Shown one piece after another: positions 45,564 through 54,432 of a stretch of DNA of 64,000 nucleotides. Position numbers and translations under genes: made by a program. The number at the start of each line of letters is the position of its first letter. The stretch's first letter is position 1. This DNA comes from Paralteromonas sediminis (GTDB lineage: Bacteria > Pseudomonadota > Gammaproteobacteria > Enterobacterales > Alteromonadaceae): NCBI RefSeq assembly GCF_003820355.1, contig NZ_RPOK01000004.1, positions 124,001 through 188,000 on the forward strand, read 5' to 3'. Below the pieces are notes generated by a model. That model had not been told where the DNA came from. It was given only the letters and a program-made list of their open reading frames with translations, and ran no database searches.

Positions 45564-46519
45564 CGGATATTTCTTTCATCATCCCGCACAAAGGAAGGGA
45601 TGACATGCTGTTGCAGACACTGGCCAGTATCCAAGCCCTAGAATTAAATGGCAACACCATAGAAGTTATCGTTGTAAGCCAAAATACTGAAGCGAGCGAT
45701 GCGTTACAGGCCATGAAGGCAACACTCCCACTTGAGATAGTATTTAGTCAGGACGGACAAACTATCTCAAAAAGCAGAAATCTTGGCGTGTCCCATGCCA
45801 AAGGACGTTTCCTTGCTTTTTTAGATGCAGACATTGATTTAGCGCCCAATTGGCTACTTACCATGCTGACGACGTTACAGCGAGAAGGCATAGTGTTAGC
45901 AAGTGCCATGCAGGTTAATTCGGCCTTTGCGCCGCCGTTAGAACGTATCAGAACAGCGCTAAGTAATGCACATTTAGATACAACTGTGACCTTCCTACCT
46001 GGCAGGAACTTGTTCTTAAAACGGGAGACTTTTGACGCCGTAGGTGGCTTTCCAGAGCACCTAATTACCTGTGAAGATTACTATTTCACTGAGCGTGTAG
46101 CCCAGCTTGGTGGCTTGTATTACACCAGCGAGACACACTACGTGCATATTGGCGAAGACAAGGCGTTTAGGCCAATGTTCAAAAAAGAGATTTGGCGGGG
46201 ACAATCAAATCTGGCCTCCATTAAAGGCAGAAAGATCCCACTCTCAGAATGGCCGTCATTTTTTGTTCCATTAATGCCCTGCGCTTTCGCAATATTAACG
46301 ATTGGTTCGGCTGTTATGGGCAGCTTTTCAATGGCTGCCATTGCACTTTTAATGACTTTTGTTCCCATTTTAGTATACGCTATTCGACTTAAATGGCTGG
46401 TTAGGGAAGAAACAACGCTGTGGCACTGCATCTACTTCTATATTGCGTATTTCCCTGCAAGGGCAATAGGCACAATTAACGGGCTTTGGTCCGAAATATC
46501 AACGAGTTCACACAATTAA
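45560..46519 (+). CDS. Family 2 glycosyltransferase with membrane segments
   Basis: The 319-residue protein begins DISFIIPHKGRDDMLLQTLASI, has VIVVSQN, and the metal-binding motif FLAFLDADIDLAPNW near residue 95. A GGFPEHLITCEDYYFTERV stretch contains the typical acceptor-side ED pair. The C terminus has two or three membrane helices (FVPLMPCAFAILTIGSAV, MAAIALLMTFVPILVYAI). It is therefore a membrane-bound GT2 enzyme. Its start overlaps the preceding stop (ATGA) and its own stop overlaps the next start (TAATG), showing translational coupling on both sides. Confidence 0.9.
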   Translation: MTDISFIIPHKGRDDMLLQTLASIQALELNGNTIEVIVVSQNTEASDALQAMKATLPLEIVFSQDGQTISKSRNLGVSHAKGRFLAFLDADIDLAPNWLLTMLTTLQREGIVLASAMQVNSAFAPPLERIRTALSNAHLDTTVTFLPGRNLFLKRETFDAVGGFPEHLITCEDYYFTERVAQLGGLYYTSETHYVHIGEDKAFRPMFKKEIWRGQSNLASIKGRKIPLSEWPSFFVPLMPCAFAILTIGSAVMGSFSMAAIALLMTFVPILVYAIRLKWLVREETTLWHCIYFYIAYFPARAIGTINGLWSEISTSSHN

Positions 46520-47631
46520 TGAAAGTATTGCAGTTTATATGTTCGACAGGATTCTATGGCGCAGAGCGATGGATTCTGGCCTTATCGAAACACCTACCTG
46601 AAGAGACTCAGAGCGAGCTTGTTGTTACATTGGAACCGGGAACAGAAGATCTTGAACTAGTCAGACATTTCAAGGAGATCGGGCCCACTCATCAGCTTCC
46701 AATGAAAAGTCGCTTCGACCTCTCCGTCGTCAAAAGACTAGCTGAGCTCATAAAAAAGAACAACATCGATATTTTGCACACTCATGGTTACAAGTCCGAC
46801 ATAATTGGTGTACTGGCGGCAAAAAAAGCAGGTATAACGTGTGTTGTTACGCCACACGGTTTTGAGAACGCTGATGATATTAAATTGCGGCTGTTTATTT
46901 GGGCGGGTTGTCAGGCTATGCGCTATGCAGACCATGTTGCGCCTTTGTCCCAGCAACTCATGGGAGACGCAAGGCGCTTCAAAGTAAAAGAAGAAAATCT
47001 TACTTATATACAAAATGGTGTTGATTTGTCGGAAGTTGAGGCGGTTAGATTGACTAAGCAGAAAAAGCCTGCTGACGCGATTAAAACCATTGGCTTTGTG
47101 GGGCAAATGATTAGCAGAAAAAATATCATTGATATTTTGGATACTTTTGATGCCTTGTATGCAAAAAGACAAGATATTACTTTGTTGTTGCTGGGTGATG
47201 GTGAAGACAGGCCAAAACTGGAAGCTTATGCTCAAACATTAAAAAGCCAAGATGCAATTTCTTATCTCGGGTTTAGACAAGACAGGCTTCAACTACTAAG
47301 AGACTTTGACCTTTTTGTGATGACATCGACTCTCGAGGGTATACCGCGATGTTTGATGGAAGCCTGCGCAATGGCCATTCCTGTCAGTGCCTATGATATC
47401 CCCGGCATCGATCAGCTTATCACACACAATGAAACCGGTTTGTTGGCAAAATTGCATGATAAAAAGCAGATACTGGCTGACTGGGAAGCCTTGCTAGACG
47501 ACACGGTTCAAGCAAAAACACTGGCAGATAATGCGAGACGCTATGTAGAGACCCATTATTCCGCTCAGCGCATGGCTAATGAATACACCACCTTGTTTAC
47601 ACGCTTATTAAACGAACGGAAACATGGCTAA
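46519..47631 (+). CDS. Family 4 glycosyltransferase
   Basis: I start at the ATG at 46519, which overlaps the previous stop, rather than at an upstream frame position. The 370-residue GT-B protein opens VLQFICSTGFYGAERWILAL. It has DILHTHGYKSDIIGVLAAKKAG, IQNGVD, GFVGQMISRKNIIDILDTF, LLLGDGEDRPKLEAYA, and the donor-binding VMTSTLEGIPRCLMEACAMAIPVSA with the EGIP..LMEA motif. It transfers a sugar in the cytoplasm during repeat-unit assembly. The polysaccharide deacetylase starts within its last eight bases. Confidence 0.93.
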   Translation: MKVLQFICSTGFYGAERWILALSKHLPEETQSELVVTLEPGTEDLELVRHFKEIGPTHQLPMKSRFDLSVVKRLAELIKKNNIDILHTHGYKSDIIGVLAAKKAGITCVVTPHGFENADDIKLRLFIWAGCQAMRYADHVAPLSQQLMGDARRFKVKEENLTYIQNGVDLSEVEAVRLTKQKKPADAIKTIGFVGQMISRKNIIDILDTFDALYAKRQDITLLLLGDGEDRPKLEAYAQTLKSQDAISYLGFRQDRLQLLRDFDLFVMTSTLEGIPRCLMEACAMAIPVSAYDIPGIDQLITHNETGLLAKLHDKKQILADWEALLDDTVQAKTLADNARRYVETHYSAQRMANEYTTLFTRLLNERKHG

Positions 47632-48646
47632 GCAAAACGTTATATTTGTATTGACCATAGACACAGAAGAGGAGTGGTCCTGGGACGATGAGTTTCCCGA
47701 TGATAACTTTTCAGTTCGCAACGTAGACAAATTACCGGACTTTCTAACATTTTGTGAAGGGTTAGGAATTAAAACCACCTATTTTGTCGATTATGCCGTT
47801 GCAGCAAATAAGCATTCAAAAACGGTTATGCAGGATATTGCAAGAAGCCGTTATGCTGAAATTGGTGCGCATTTACACCCATGGTGTAACCCTCCCTATT
47901 ATGGAAAAACCACAGAGTTAGAATCTCATGTTATTAACCTGCCCGACGAGCAAGTCATTGCAAAGCTGGATGCACTAACTGAGAAACTGATTAAAGAGTT
48001 TCAAGTTATACCCCGCTCTTTTCGCAGCGGACGCTGGGGCATAGACGGACGCACGTTAAAGCTTTTAGAGACAAGAGGTTATCAGGTAGATTCCAGTGTT
48101 TATCCCTTTTACAAAAATGAATATTTTACGTGTGAAGGGGCCCCAGAAATACCTTATTACCCCAGCTTTGACAACCCGCTTGTGACTGGCGCTCAACGGA
48201 ACCTTGTGGAAATCCCTGTTAGTGCCGGGTTTAATCGATCATGCTTTGATTTTGCAAATAAGGTGCACAATACCCTTTCAGCGCCCCCTATTAGTTGGTT
48301 TAAACCCATTGGTTTGTTGTGGCACACGCACGCGCTAAGAAAGATATATCTTAGCCCAGAACTAACCCGTGCGACCGATATGTGTACTCTGGTTGATGTT
48401 TGCCTAAAGAACCAACATCCAGTCATTCACATGTATTTACACAGTTCAAGTTTGATAGACGGTGTGACCGGTTTATTAAATAACCATGAAGCGTATTCTC
48501 TTATTTGTGATCGCATAGCGAGAACAGTAAAACATCTCCAGGGCCAGGCTAATGTTACTTTCTCTACCATTACAGAAGCCGCTAGGTTACTACAACAAAC
48601 TGGCGATACAGAGGCACTTTTAACATGGCAGAATGCTTATGAATGA
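47624..48646 (+). CDS. Polysaccharide deacetylase family protein (CE4-like)
   Basis: The 340-residue protein opens IFVLTIDTEEEW, the Asp-containing metal motif of the NodB-homology fold, then TTYFVDYAVAANKHS, EIGAHLHPWCNPPYYG (metal His pair) and FRSGRWGIDGRTLKLLETRGYQVDSSVYPF. Later VIHMYLHSSSLIDG supplies the last conserved His. It lacks a signal peptide, as in polysaccharide deacetylases of exosortase-type EPS clusters. It may remove N-acetyl groups from the repeat unit. It overlaps both neighbours, indicating a single operon. Confidence 0.9.
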   Translation: MAKQNVIFVLTIDTEEEWSWDDEFPDDNFSVRNVDKLPDFLTFCEGLGIKTTYFVDYAVAANKHSKTVMQDIARSRYAEIGAHLHPWCNPPYYGKTTELESHVINLPDEQVIAKLDALTEKLIKEFQVIPRSFRSGRWGIDGRTLKLLETRGYQVDSSVYPFYKNEYFTCEGAPEIPYYPSFDNPLVTGAQRNLVEIPVSAGFNRSCFDFANKVHNTLSAPPISWFKPIGLLWHTHALRKIYLSPELTRATDMCTLVDVCLKNQHPVIHMYLHSSSLIDGVTGLLNNHEAYSLICDRIARTVKHLQGQANVTFSTITEAARLLQQTGDTEALLTWQNAYE

Positions 48647-49703
48647 ACCGCTATCTATTGATGTATCCCGCGCTGTTTATTCAGACGAAGCTGCCTGGAA
48701 CACCTACGTTGAACAGCATCCCAGTGCCACTCCCTATCACAGATTTGACTGGATGAAGGCAGTAGAAAACAGCTATAAGCAAACTATTGCTGGACTACTT
48801 GCCAGAAATAGTAATGGAGAAGTGTTGGGCGTTTTGCCCATGGTAGACTTTTCAGTTCCTTTGATTAGCAATCGATTAGTTTCACTACCCTACTGCGATT
48901 TAGGCTTCATCATTGCGGACAATAAGCATGTAGAAAAGCAATTGTTGGACAGCGCTATTTCCCTTGCTCAGCGTACAGGTGCCAAAGCTACACAAATCAG
49001 GGCAATATCAAAGGAAACGCAAGAGGCACAAACGCTAGATGGAAAAAAGGTCCGAATGATGCTTTCGCTGCCCGATACCTCAGATGAATTAATGGCATCG
49101 TTTAAGAGTAAGCTTCGAAGCCAAGTAAGGAAGGCAGAAAAAAATGGTCTCACGTTCAAAACAAGGTCTTCTTTGCAGCTGATTGACGACTTCTACTATG
49201 TGTACAGTACAAATATGCGCGATCTTGGCTCTCCAGCTCATGCCAAGAAATGGTTTAAGGCTGTGATTGCTGCCTACAAGACCAATGCCCTTATCAGTGT
49301 TGTTTACACGGATCGGCAACCCATTGGCGCGGGCATTGTTTTAAAAAATGGTAGTAGTGCTTGCATACCATGGGCGTCGACCATTCAGGCATTCAACAAG
49401 CTCGCTCCCAATATGCTCTTATATTGGTCAGTGTTGTCGCATTGTGCCGACAATCACATTCAGCATTTCGACTTTGGCCGCTCTACGTTTAACGAAGGCA
49501 CCTTTAAATTCAAGAAACAATGGGGCGCTGAGCCTGAATTATTGGAATGGCAAACCTTTGATAGTAAAGGCAGTTTACTGCCTGAACATTCAAGTGGCCA
49601 AAAAGGCGCGCTTCGTTCAGGCATCGAGAGTGCTTGGCGTAAACTGCCGACTTCTTTAGCCACGCAGCTTGGCGCGTTTTTAAGACCTTATATTAGTTTG
49701 TAG
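48633..49703 (+). CDS. FemAB-like, XrtA/PEP-CTERM system-associated protein
   Basis: The 356-residue protein resembles TIGR03019: WNTYVEQHPSATPYHRFDWMKAVE, NGEVLGVLPMVDF, LISNRLVSLPYCDLGF, SFKSKLRSQVRKAEKNGL, NMRDLGSPAHAKKWF, and ending FGRSTFNEGTFKFKKQWGAEP. This duplicated-GNAT (FemAB-like) architecture transfers aminoacyl or acyl groups. In exosortase clusters it is expected to modify the polysaccharide. The start could be 48633 or the in-frame ATG at 48639. It overlaps the deacetylase by 14 bases and is followed by asnB after eight bases. Confidence 0.9.
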   Translation: MLMNEPLSIDVSRAVYSDEAAWNTYVEQHPSATPYHRFDWMKAVENSYKQTIAGLLARNSNGEVLGVLPMVDFSVPLISNRLVSLPYCDLGFIIADNKHVEKQLLDSAISLAQRTGAKATQIRAISKETQEAQTLDGKKVRMMLSLPDTSDELMASFKSKLRSQVRKAEKNGLTFKTRSSLQLIDDFYYVYSTNMRDLGSPAHAKKWFKAVIAAYKTNALISVVYTDRQPIGAGIVLKNGSSACIPWASTIQAFNKLAPNMLLYWSVLSHCADNHIQHFDFGRSTFNEGTFKFKKQWGAEPELLEWQTFDSKGSLLPEHSSGQKGALRSGIESAWRKLPTSLATQLGAFLRPYISL

Positions 49704-49711
49704 GCGGACAT

Positions 49712-51601
49712 ATGTGTGGTATTGCGGGTTTTACTCAATTTTCACAAAAAGAAGGCGATGCGGACACGCTGCAGAAAATGGGCGAAGCAATTCTCCACCG
49801 CGGCCCCGATGCGGGTGGCGTTTACATAGACGACAACGTGGGACTATGTCACCGCCGATTAAGTATTCTTGATCTATCAGAGGCGGGCAATCAGCCTATG
49901 TTTTCAGCTGATGGAAACTTAGTCATCGTATTTAATGGAGAAATCTATAACTTTTTAGAATTGAGAGCAGAACTCGAAGCTGAAGGCGTTAGTTTTCAAA
50001 GCCACACAGATACAGAGGTAATACTCGCGCTTTATGCAAAGGAAAAGGCAGCCTGTGTAAATAAGCTAAATGGCATGTTTGCCTTCGCGCTGTGGGATAA
50101 AAAAGCGCAATCACTCTTTATTGCAAGGGACAGGCTGGGCAAAAAGCCACTGTATTATTTTGAAGATCGTGGGCGCTTTGCGTTTGGCTCTGAAATAAAG
50201 GCGATATTGACACTGGAGAATATTCCTCGGGATATCAGGCTAGATGCAGTATATGACTTCTTTACTTACCAATATGTCCCTGATCCTAAGAGTATTTTTC
50301 AGCACATCCATAAGTTACCAGCCGGGCATACAATGACAATCACTGCCGAGGGCAAAACGATTGAGCAGTATTGGGATGTGAGTTTTGCCAGACAAAGAAA
50401 AGACACTGAGGAGCAAAATCAGGAAGCACTGACTGCCCTACTTCGCACGGCAACAAAACAACGGATGATCAGTGATGTTCCGCTCGGTGCATTTTTGAGT
50501 GGCGGTGTTGATAGCTCTGGGGTAGTTGCCATGATGGCTGAGCAAAGTGAAACTCCTGTAAAAACATGCACGATTGGCTTTACTGACAAGGCTTACAATG
50601 AGGCAGAATTTGCTCGCGTTATAGCTCAAAAGTATGATACTGAGCATCACGAGTTTACCGTTCATCAGAATGTCGCTGATTCAATTGAACACATTGTCAG
50701 CTTTTTTGACGAACCTTTTGCTGACCCTTCTCTCATTCCAACATTCTTTGTTTCAGAACTTGCCCGACAGGCCGTGACGGTAGCCGTTGCCGGCGATGGC
50801 GGCGATGAAATGTTTGCCGGCTATCAAAAATACACCACGGATGATATTGAGAACAAATGGCGTCAGCGCGTACCTGAATTTATCAGGAAAAGCCTTTTCC
50901 CACCTTTAGCAAAGGTATGTGGAAAAATTCCGGGCCCAGTGACACAAAAAGCCAATTCATTGCTCACAACATTGGCAAATGACCCAGCGTACGGCTTTTT
51001 CATCACGAATAGCCAAATTAAACAAGCAACCTGGGACAAATTAGCCAAGGGTGACGTATTCGCTAAGCTCGGTGACTATCATCCCAGCACCATTACCATA
51101 GAGGCTTATCAAGCCTGTGAGGGGCCCGATCATCTCAGCAAAATCCTGTATACCGACATTAAAACCTACTTGTGCGGCGGTATTCTGGTTAAAGTAGATC
51201 GCATGAGTATGGCCAACTCTTTAGAGGTTAGAGCACCACTACTCGATTACAGGGTCGCCGAATTTGCTGCGGCGCTGCCGTCAGACCAGAAATACCGTGA
51301 CGGTGAGAAAAAATACATACTCAAAGAAATCTTTAAACCCTTTATACCAGAGTCCCTTCTGTACCGAAGAAAAATGGGCTTTTCTGTACCCTTGGCAAGG
51401 TGGTTTAGAGACGAACTAAAACCCCTAGCGTACGGTTATCTTTTTGAACGAACAGCGGGGATTTGTGATATTTTTAATATGCATGAAGTAGAAAAAGTTT
51501 GGTCACAGCACCAGTCAGAGACCTACGACCATAGCGCTGTTTTGTGGAGTATGCTGATGTATCAAATGTGGTTTGATAATTACATGCAGCGTAGAAAGTA
51601 A
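49712..51601 (+). CDS. asnB: Glutamine-hydrolysing asparagine synthase-like amidotransferase
   Basis: The 629-residue protein has the N-terminal glutaminase with nucleophile Cys2 (MCGIAGF), ILHRGPDAGGVY, VFNGEIYNFLELR and RDRLGKKPLYY. A synthetase domain follows, with the PP-loop LGAFLSGGVDSSGVVAMMA near residue 260 and AGDGGDEMFAGYQKY. This is the AsnB/XrtA-amidotransferase class. In polysaccharide clusters it is thought to amidate uronic acids or similar carboxylates rather than make asparagine, though either is possible. It sits in the same operon as FemAB-like and GT4 genes. Confidence 0.92.
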   Translation: MCGIAGFTQFSQKEGDADTLQKMGEAILHRGPDAGGVYIDDNVGLCHRRLSILDLSEAGNQPMFSADGNLVIVFNGEIYNFLELRAELEAEGVSFQSHTDTEVILALYAKEKAACVNKLNGMFAFALWDKKAQSLFIARDRLGKKPLYYFEDRGRFAFGSEIKAILTLENIPRDIRLDAVYDFFTYQYVPDPKSIFQHIHKLPAGHTMTITAEGKTIEQYWDVSFARQRKDTEEQNQEALTALLRTATKQRMISDVPLGAFLSGGVDSSGVVAMMAEQSETPVKTCTIGFTDKAYNEAEFARVIAQKYDTEHHEFTVHQNVADSIEHIVSFFDEPFADPSLIPTFFVSELARQAVTVAVAGDGGDEMFAGYQKYTTDDIENKWRQRVPEFIRKSLFPPLAKVCGKIPGPVTQKANSLLTTLANDPAYGFFITNSQIKQATWDKLAKGDVFAKLGDYHPSTITIEAYQACEGPDHLSKILYTDIKTYLCGGILVKVDRMSMANSLEVRAPLLDYRVAEFAAALPSDQKYRDGEKKYILKEIFKPFIPESLLYRRKMGFSVPLARWFRDELKPLAYGYLFERTAGICDIFNMHEVEKVWSQHQSETYDHSAVLWSMLMYQMWFDNYMQRRK

Positions 51602-51613
51602 AGGAACAAGGTT

Positions 51614-52708
51614 TTGCGCATTGGCATCTATATAGAAACGGTTAAGGTTTCCCATAAAACAGGCATTAGCCGCTATGTTATAGGACTGGTAGAGTCTCTG
51701 TTAGAGGCAAATAGGGATGATATCTTTTACCTCTATTACCAAAAAACTAGTATGGGTGAAAAGCAACTTGATTGGCTCGCTCATCACCCACAAGTCAAAC
51801 ATCGGCCTGTCTATAGCCCTGGAGACTTAGCAGCAACACGTCCCAGAATATGGTGGGACTATGTACTGCCATTTTGGCTTTGGAAAGACAGGTTAGATGT
51901 TTTTCATGGCCCTAACCACTTTTTACCCAAGACAAGTGTTCCAACCGTACTGACGATCCACGATTTGGCTTATTTTTATATGGAAGTCCATGGCACTGGT
52001 TTAGACAGAATATTGAAAGAATGGACGTTAAAAAGTATGCATCAAGCCAGTCATATTGTGACTGTGTCTGATTCTACAAAACGGGATTGTGTAAAAGAAG
52101 GTATCGATCACGACAAAATAACCACGGTTTATCAAGGTTTTGAAGGGAGTGATCCGAGTAACCACATTTCACAAGAAGCCGAATATACCACACCCTATAT
52201 TCTCTTTTTAGGCACCATTCAGCCGCGTAAAAATGTTGCTATGTTAGTGGATGCCTTTGCGCGTATATCTGACAAAATAGAACAAAAGCTGATACTTGCC
52301 GGAGCACCAGGCGAGAGCATGGATGAGGTTGAGGCGATCATTGCGAAAAACGGACTGGAAGAAAAAGTCGTCATCACTGGCTTTATCTCTGATGACACTA
52401 GAAAAAACCTGTACGAACATGCCGATGTGTTTGTTTATCCCAGTAAATATGAGGGTTTTGGGTTAGTCGTACTCGAAGCCATGTCTTACGGTGTACCTGT
52501 GATCACATCAGACAACAGTTCACTTCCAGAGGCCGCGGGCGATGCCGCTATATTGATTGGGGATGCCGATTCTCTCGCTGATGCGATGGCCAAACTAGTA
52601 ACCGATGAATCGCTCCAACAAGCGTTAATAGAAAAAGGCTATAAACATATCAAAACTTTCACTTGGAAGCAGTGTGCCAAGAAAATGATGGGTATCTACA
52701 GAAAATAG
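51614..52708 (+). CDS. Family 4 glycosyltransferase
   Basis: The start is TTG at 51614, preceded by AAGGAACAAGG. The 364-residue protein reads IGIYIETVKVSHKTGISRYVIGLVESLL, VTVSDSTKRDCV, PYILFLGTIQPRKNVAMLVDAF, and the C-terminal donor site DVFVYPSKYEGFGLVVLEAMSYGVPVITSDNSSLPE. This is a GT4 enzyme similar to mannosyl or rhamnosyl transferases of EPS clusters. It is the last gene of the overlapping plus-strand operon and is followed by a strong stem-loop at 52801. Confidence 0.93.
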   Translation: MRIGIYIETVKVSHKTGISRYVIGLVESLLEANRDDIFYLYYQKTSMGEKQLDWLAHHPQVKHRPVYSPGDLAATRPRIWWDYVLPFWLWKDRLDVFHGPNHFLPKTSVPTVLTIHDLAYFYMEVHGTGLDRILKEWTLKSMHQASHIVTVSDSTKRDCVKEGIDHDKITTVYQGFEGSDPSNHISQEAEYTTPYILFLGTIQPRKNVAMLVDAFARISDKIEQKLILAGAPGESMDEVEAIIAKNGLEEKVVITGFISDDTRKNLYEHADVFVYPSKYEGFGLVVLEAMSYGVPVITSDNSSLPEAAGDAAILIGDADSLADAMAKLVTDESLQQALIEKGYKHIKTFTWKQCAKKMMGIYRK

Positions 52709-52800
52709 ATAGATTAAACTTTATTTATCTATAAACGGTTGTGAGGAGCACGCAATCGTAGCTAGTTAAGGTTTATGCAATTATAAGGCAATAAAGAGTC

Positions 52801-52825
52801 TAGTGTGGTAGGGCTTACCACACTA
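52801..52825. terminator. Stem-loop between convergent polysaccharide genes
   Basis: TAGTGTGGTA and its exact complement form a 10-base stem around a five-base loop (gggct), between the stops of the plus-strand GT4 gene (52708) and the minus-strand sulfotransferase (52837). No clear T tract is present, so it may be a terminator or a structured end for both transcripts. Confidence 0.55.
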
Positions 52826-52836
52826 CTGAATAGTTA

Positions 52837-53460
52837 TCAGGTTTGATTGTGTTGCCCCCAAGCATCTATTTTGAAATTAAAGCCTGAAAAGTTATTTAAT
52901 TTATCGACAAACTTGTTGTCTTCTATATTAAGTTCAATTAATTTATTTGTACCGTCAAAGTATGCCCTAATATCATCTTCATATCGTAATCTTTCGTTGC
53001 GCCAAAAGTTCTTAATTTTTAGATCGTTACTAGTACCAAACAATCGACGATAGTATTGAATATTAGTCTCACCATCAACAACTTCACCATGGTTAATTCT
53101 GCTTTCTAGCCAAGCATCGATGTCGCGATAATTGTATAGAAATTTTGCATTAGGGTAATCATGATCTAACTGCATAAACAAGGAATTTGCGTCAAATCTA
53201 AAGTTTCCACACCTAAATGCCATATCAGAATAAACCTGATATGAATCATGATAGCCTGATAACAAAGGAATATTGTTTGCTGCATTATAAAGAATACGTT
53301 TAGCAATTTTTCCTTCATCCCAATGAACACTATTGTACCCAGACTTTTGAGCCAAACGATGTATAGATGTTGTTCCGGTCTTATTGAACCCTACAACAAG
53401 TAGCATCGCTTTGTTCAACACTTCTGAAGATGCTTTTTTACTTTTTAAAAAATTAAACAT
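52837..53460 (-). CDS. Small sulfotransferase family protein
   Basis: The 207-residue protein has the PAPS-binding loop VVGFNKTGTTSIHRLA near residue 26 and a KFLYNYRDIDAWLESR block that corresponds to the 3-prime phosphate-binding motif. The protein is short but otherwise typical of the sulfotransferase fold. It would transfer sulfate to a carbohydrate hydroxyl. It is the last gene of the minus-strand block, 23 bases after the pyruvyl transferase-like gene. Acceptor specificity is unknown. Confidence 0.8.
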   Translation of the reverse strand: MFNFLKSKKASSEVLNKAMLLVVGFNKTGTTSIHRLAQKSGYNSVHWDEGKIAKRILYNAANNIPLLSGYHDSYQVYSDMAFRCGNFRFDANSLFMQLDHDYPNAKFLYNYRDIDAWLESRINHGEVVDGETNIQYYRRLFGTSNDLKIKNFWRNERLRYEDDIRAYFDGTNKLIELNIEDNKFVDKLNNFSGFNFKIDAWGQHNQT

Positions 53461-53483
53461 AAAAATAGGGCATATAAAAAAGG

Positions 53484-54413
53484 TTAAGGGTTGAGAATAA
53501 CTTTTGTAAACTTAATTTCGGTATCAAATTTATCACTTAACAGCTCGATTAGCGTATTTAGTTTACTGTTCATTAAATCTCTGTCACATAGGTAAAACTC
53601 TTTCTTTTGTATGTTTTTGAGTTCGTTAGCCAACCGTTTAAGATCTTCATCTTTAGATGCTTTAGGAGGAGGAGCATCAAACTTCCCAGAAAACAAGTTC
53701 ATACCTATTAAGTTTCTTTTTATCTTATTTTTAAACTGTACCTTTTTCGATTTTTTCTTGTCGCCAATCCAAATAGGTTTTAAATAATTGAACTCAATAC
53801 CCAAATCGAATGATTCTGTCCAATCCAACCATTTGTTTTCATTAATATGGTCATACATCTTAACAGGCAACCATGGAATACCAAAAGTATCAGCAATGAT
53901 TGCGCCATGCATTGCTTCACAGATTACGGCTCGTGATTTTGCCAACTTTATAATGAAATCTTCAACTGCTAGCCTTGGGTCAATCACATTGACATTTGTT
54001 AGCCGAGAAAAATGGTCCCAGTCAGCTTTTTCCATGCTAAATACATGTGGGATATAGCTAATATCATCAGTTTTATCAATTCCTGAAATATCGATGTATT
54101 TTGATAATAAATAGGCCCCATCAAGAGTAAGCGTTTCATCTGGTAAGTTGAGAGCTTCGATTGTTCTTTTACCTCGCACAGCTAAAAACTCCCACCGTTC
54201 ATCTATTTTTGGCTCTTCTCCATAGCCAAAGCCAGATGTAGCAACAATATATCGGTCAGCAATTGGAATATGATGGTTTAGCAGGGTGCCAATCCCAATA
54301 AATAACAAATTTTCATTATCATCAAACTTACCTGGGAGCAGCCTTTTCCATAGCCATGGGTTAATATCGTCCCCTACATTGCCGTGAGTTGACTCCCAAT
54401 AGTATAGTTTCAT
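53484..54413 (-). CDS. Polysaccharide pyruvyl transferase family protein
   Basis: I start at the ATG at 54413, with AAAGGA just upstream, rather than at an earlier frame position. The 309-residue protein begins KLYYWESTHGNVGDDINPWLW, the N-terminal signature of the family. It has GIGTLLNHHIP, ATSGFGYG, a central VRGKRTIEAL, and AVICEAMHGAIIADTFGIPWL. The enzyme would add a pyruvate ketal to a sugar, giving an acidic polymer. Its C-terminal 80 residues are helical (KNIQKKEFYLCDRDLMN). It is downstream of a GT2 gene in the same strand and likely the same transcript. Confidence 0.87.
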   Translation of the reverse strand: MKLYYWESTHGNVGDDINPWLWKRLLPGKFDDNENLLFIGIGTLLNHHIPIADRYIVATSGFGYGEEPKIDERWEFLAVRGKRTIEALNLPDETLTLDGAYLLSKYIDISGIDKTDDISYIPHVFSMEKADWDHFSRLTNVNVIDPRLAVEDFIIKLAKSRAVICEAMHGAIIADTFGIPWLPVKMYDHINENKWLDWTESFDLGIEFNYLKPIWIGDKKKSKKVQFKNKIKRNLIGMNLFSGKFDAPPPKASKDEDLKRLANELKNIQKKEFYLCDRDLMNSKLNTLIELLSDKFDTEIKFTKVILNP

Positions 54414-54432
54414 TAAGTTTTTCCTTTTGCAG

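Noticed and set aside
49712-51601. Treating AsnB as the sole housekeeping asparagine synthetase
   Set aside because: Its place in a tightly spaced polysaccharide operon makes a sugar-modifying amidotransferase at least as likely; left undecided.
52741-52790. Text resembling part of a JUMPstart/ops element (GTAGCTAGTTAAGG)
   Set aside because: The core GGCGGTAG is missing, and the position lies after the operon rather than before it; likely chance.
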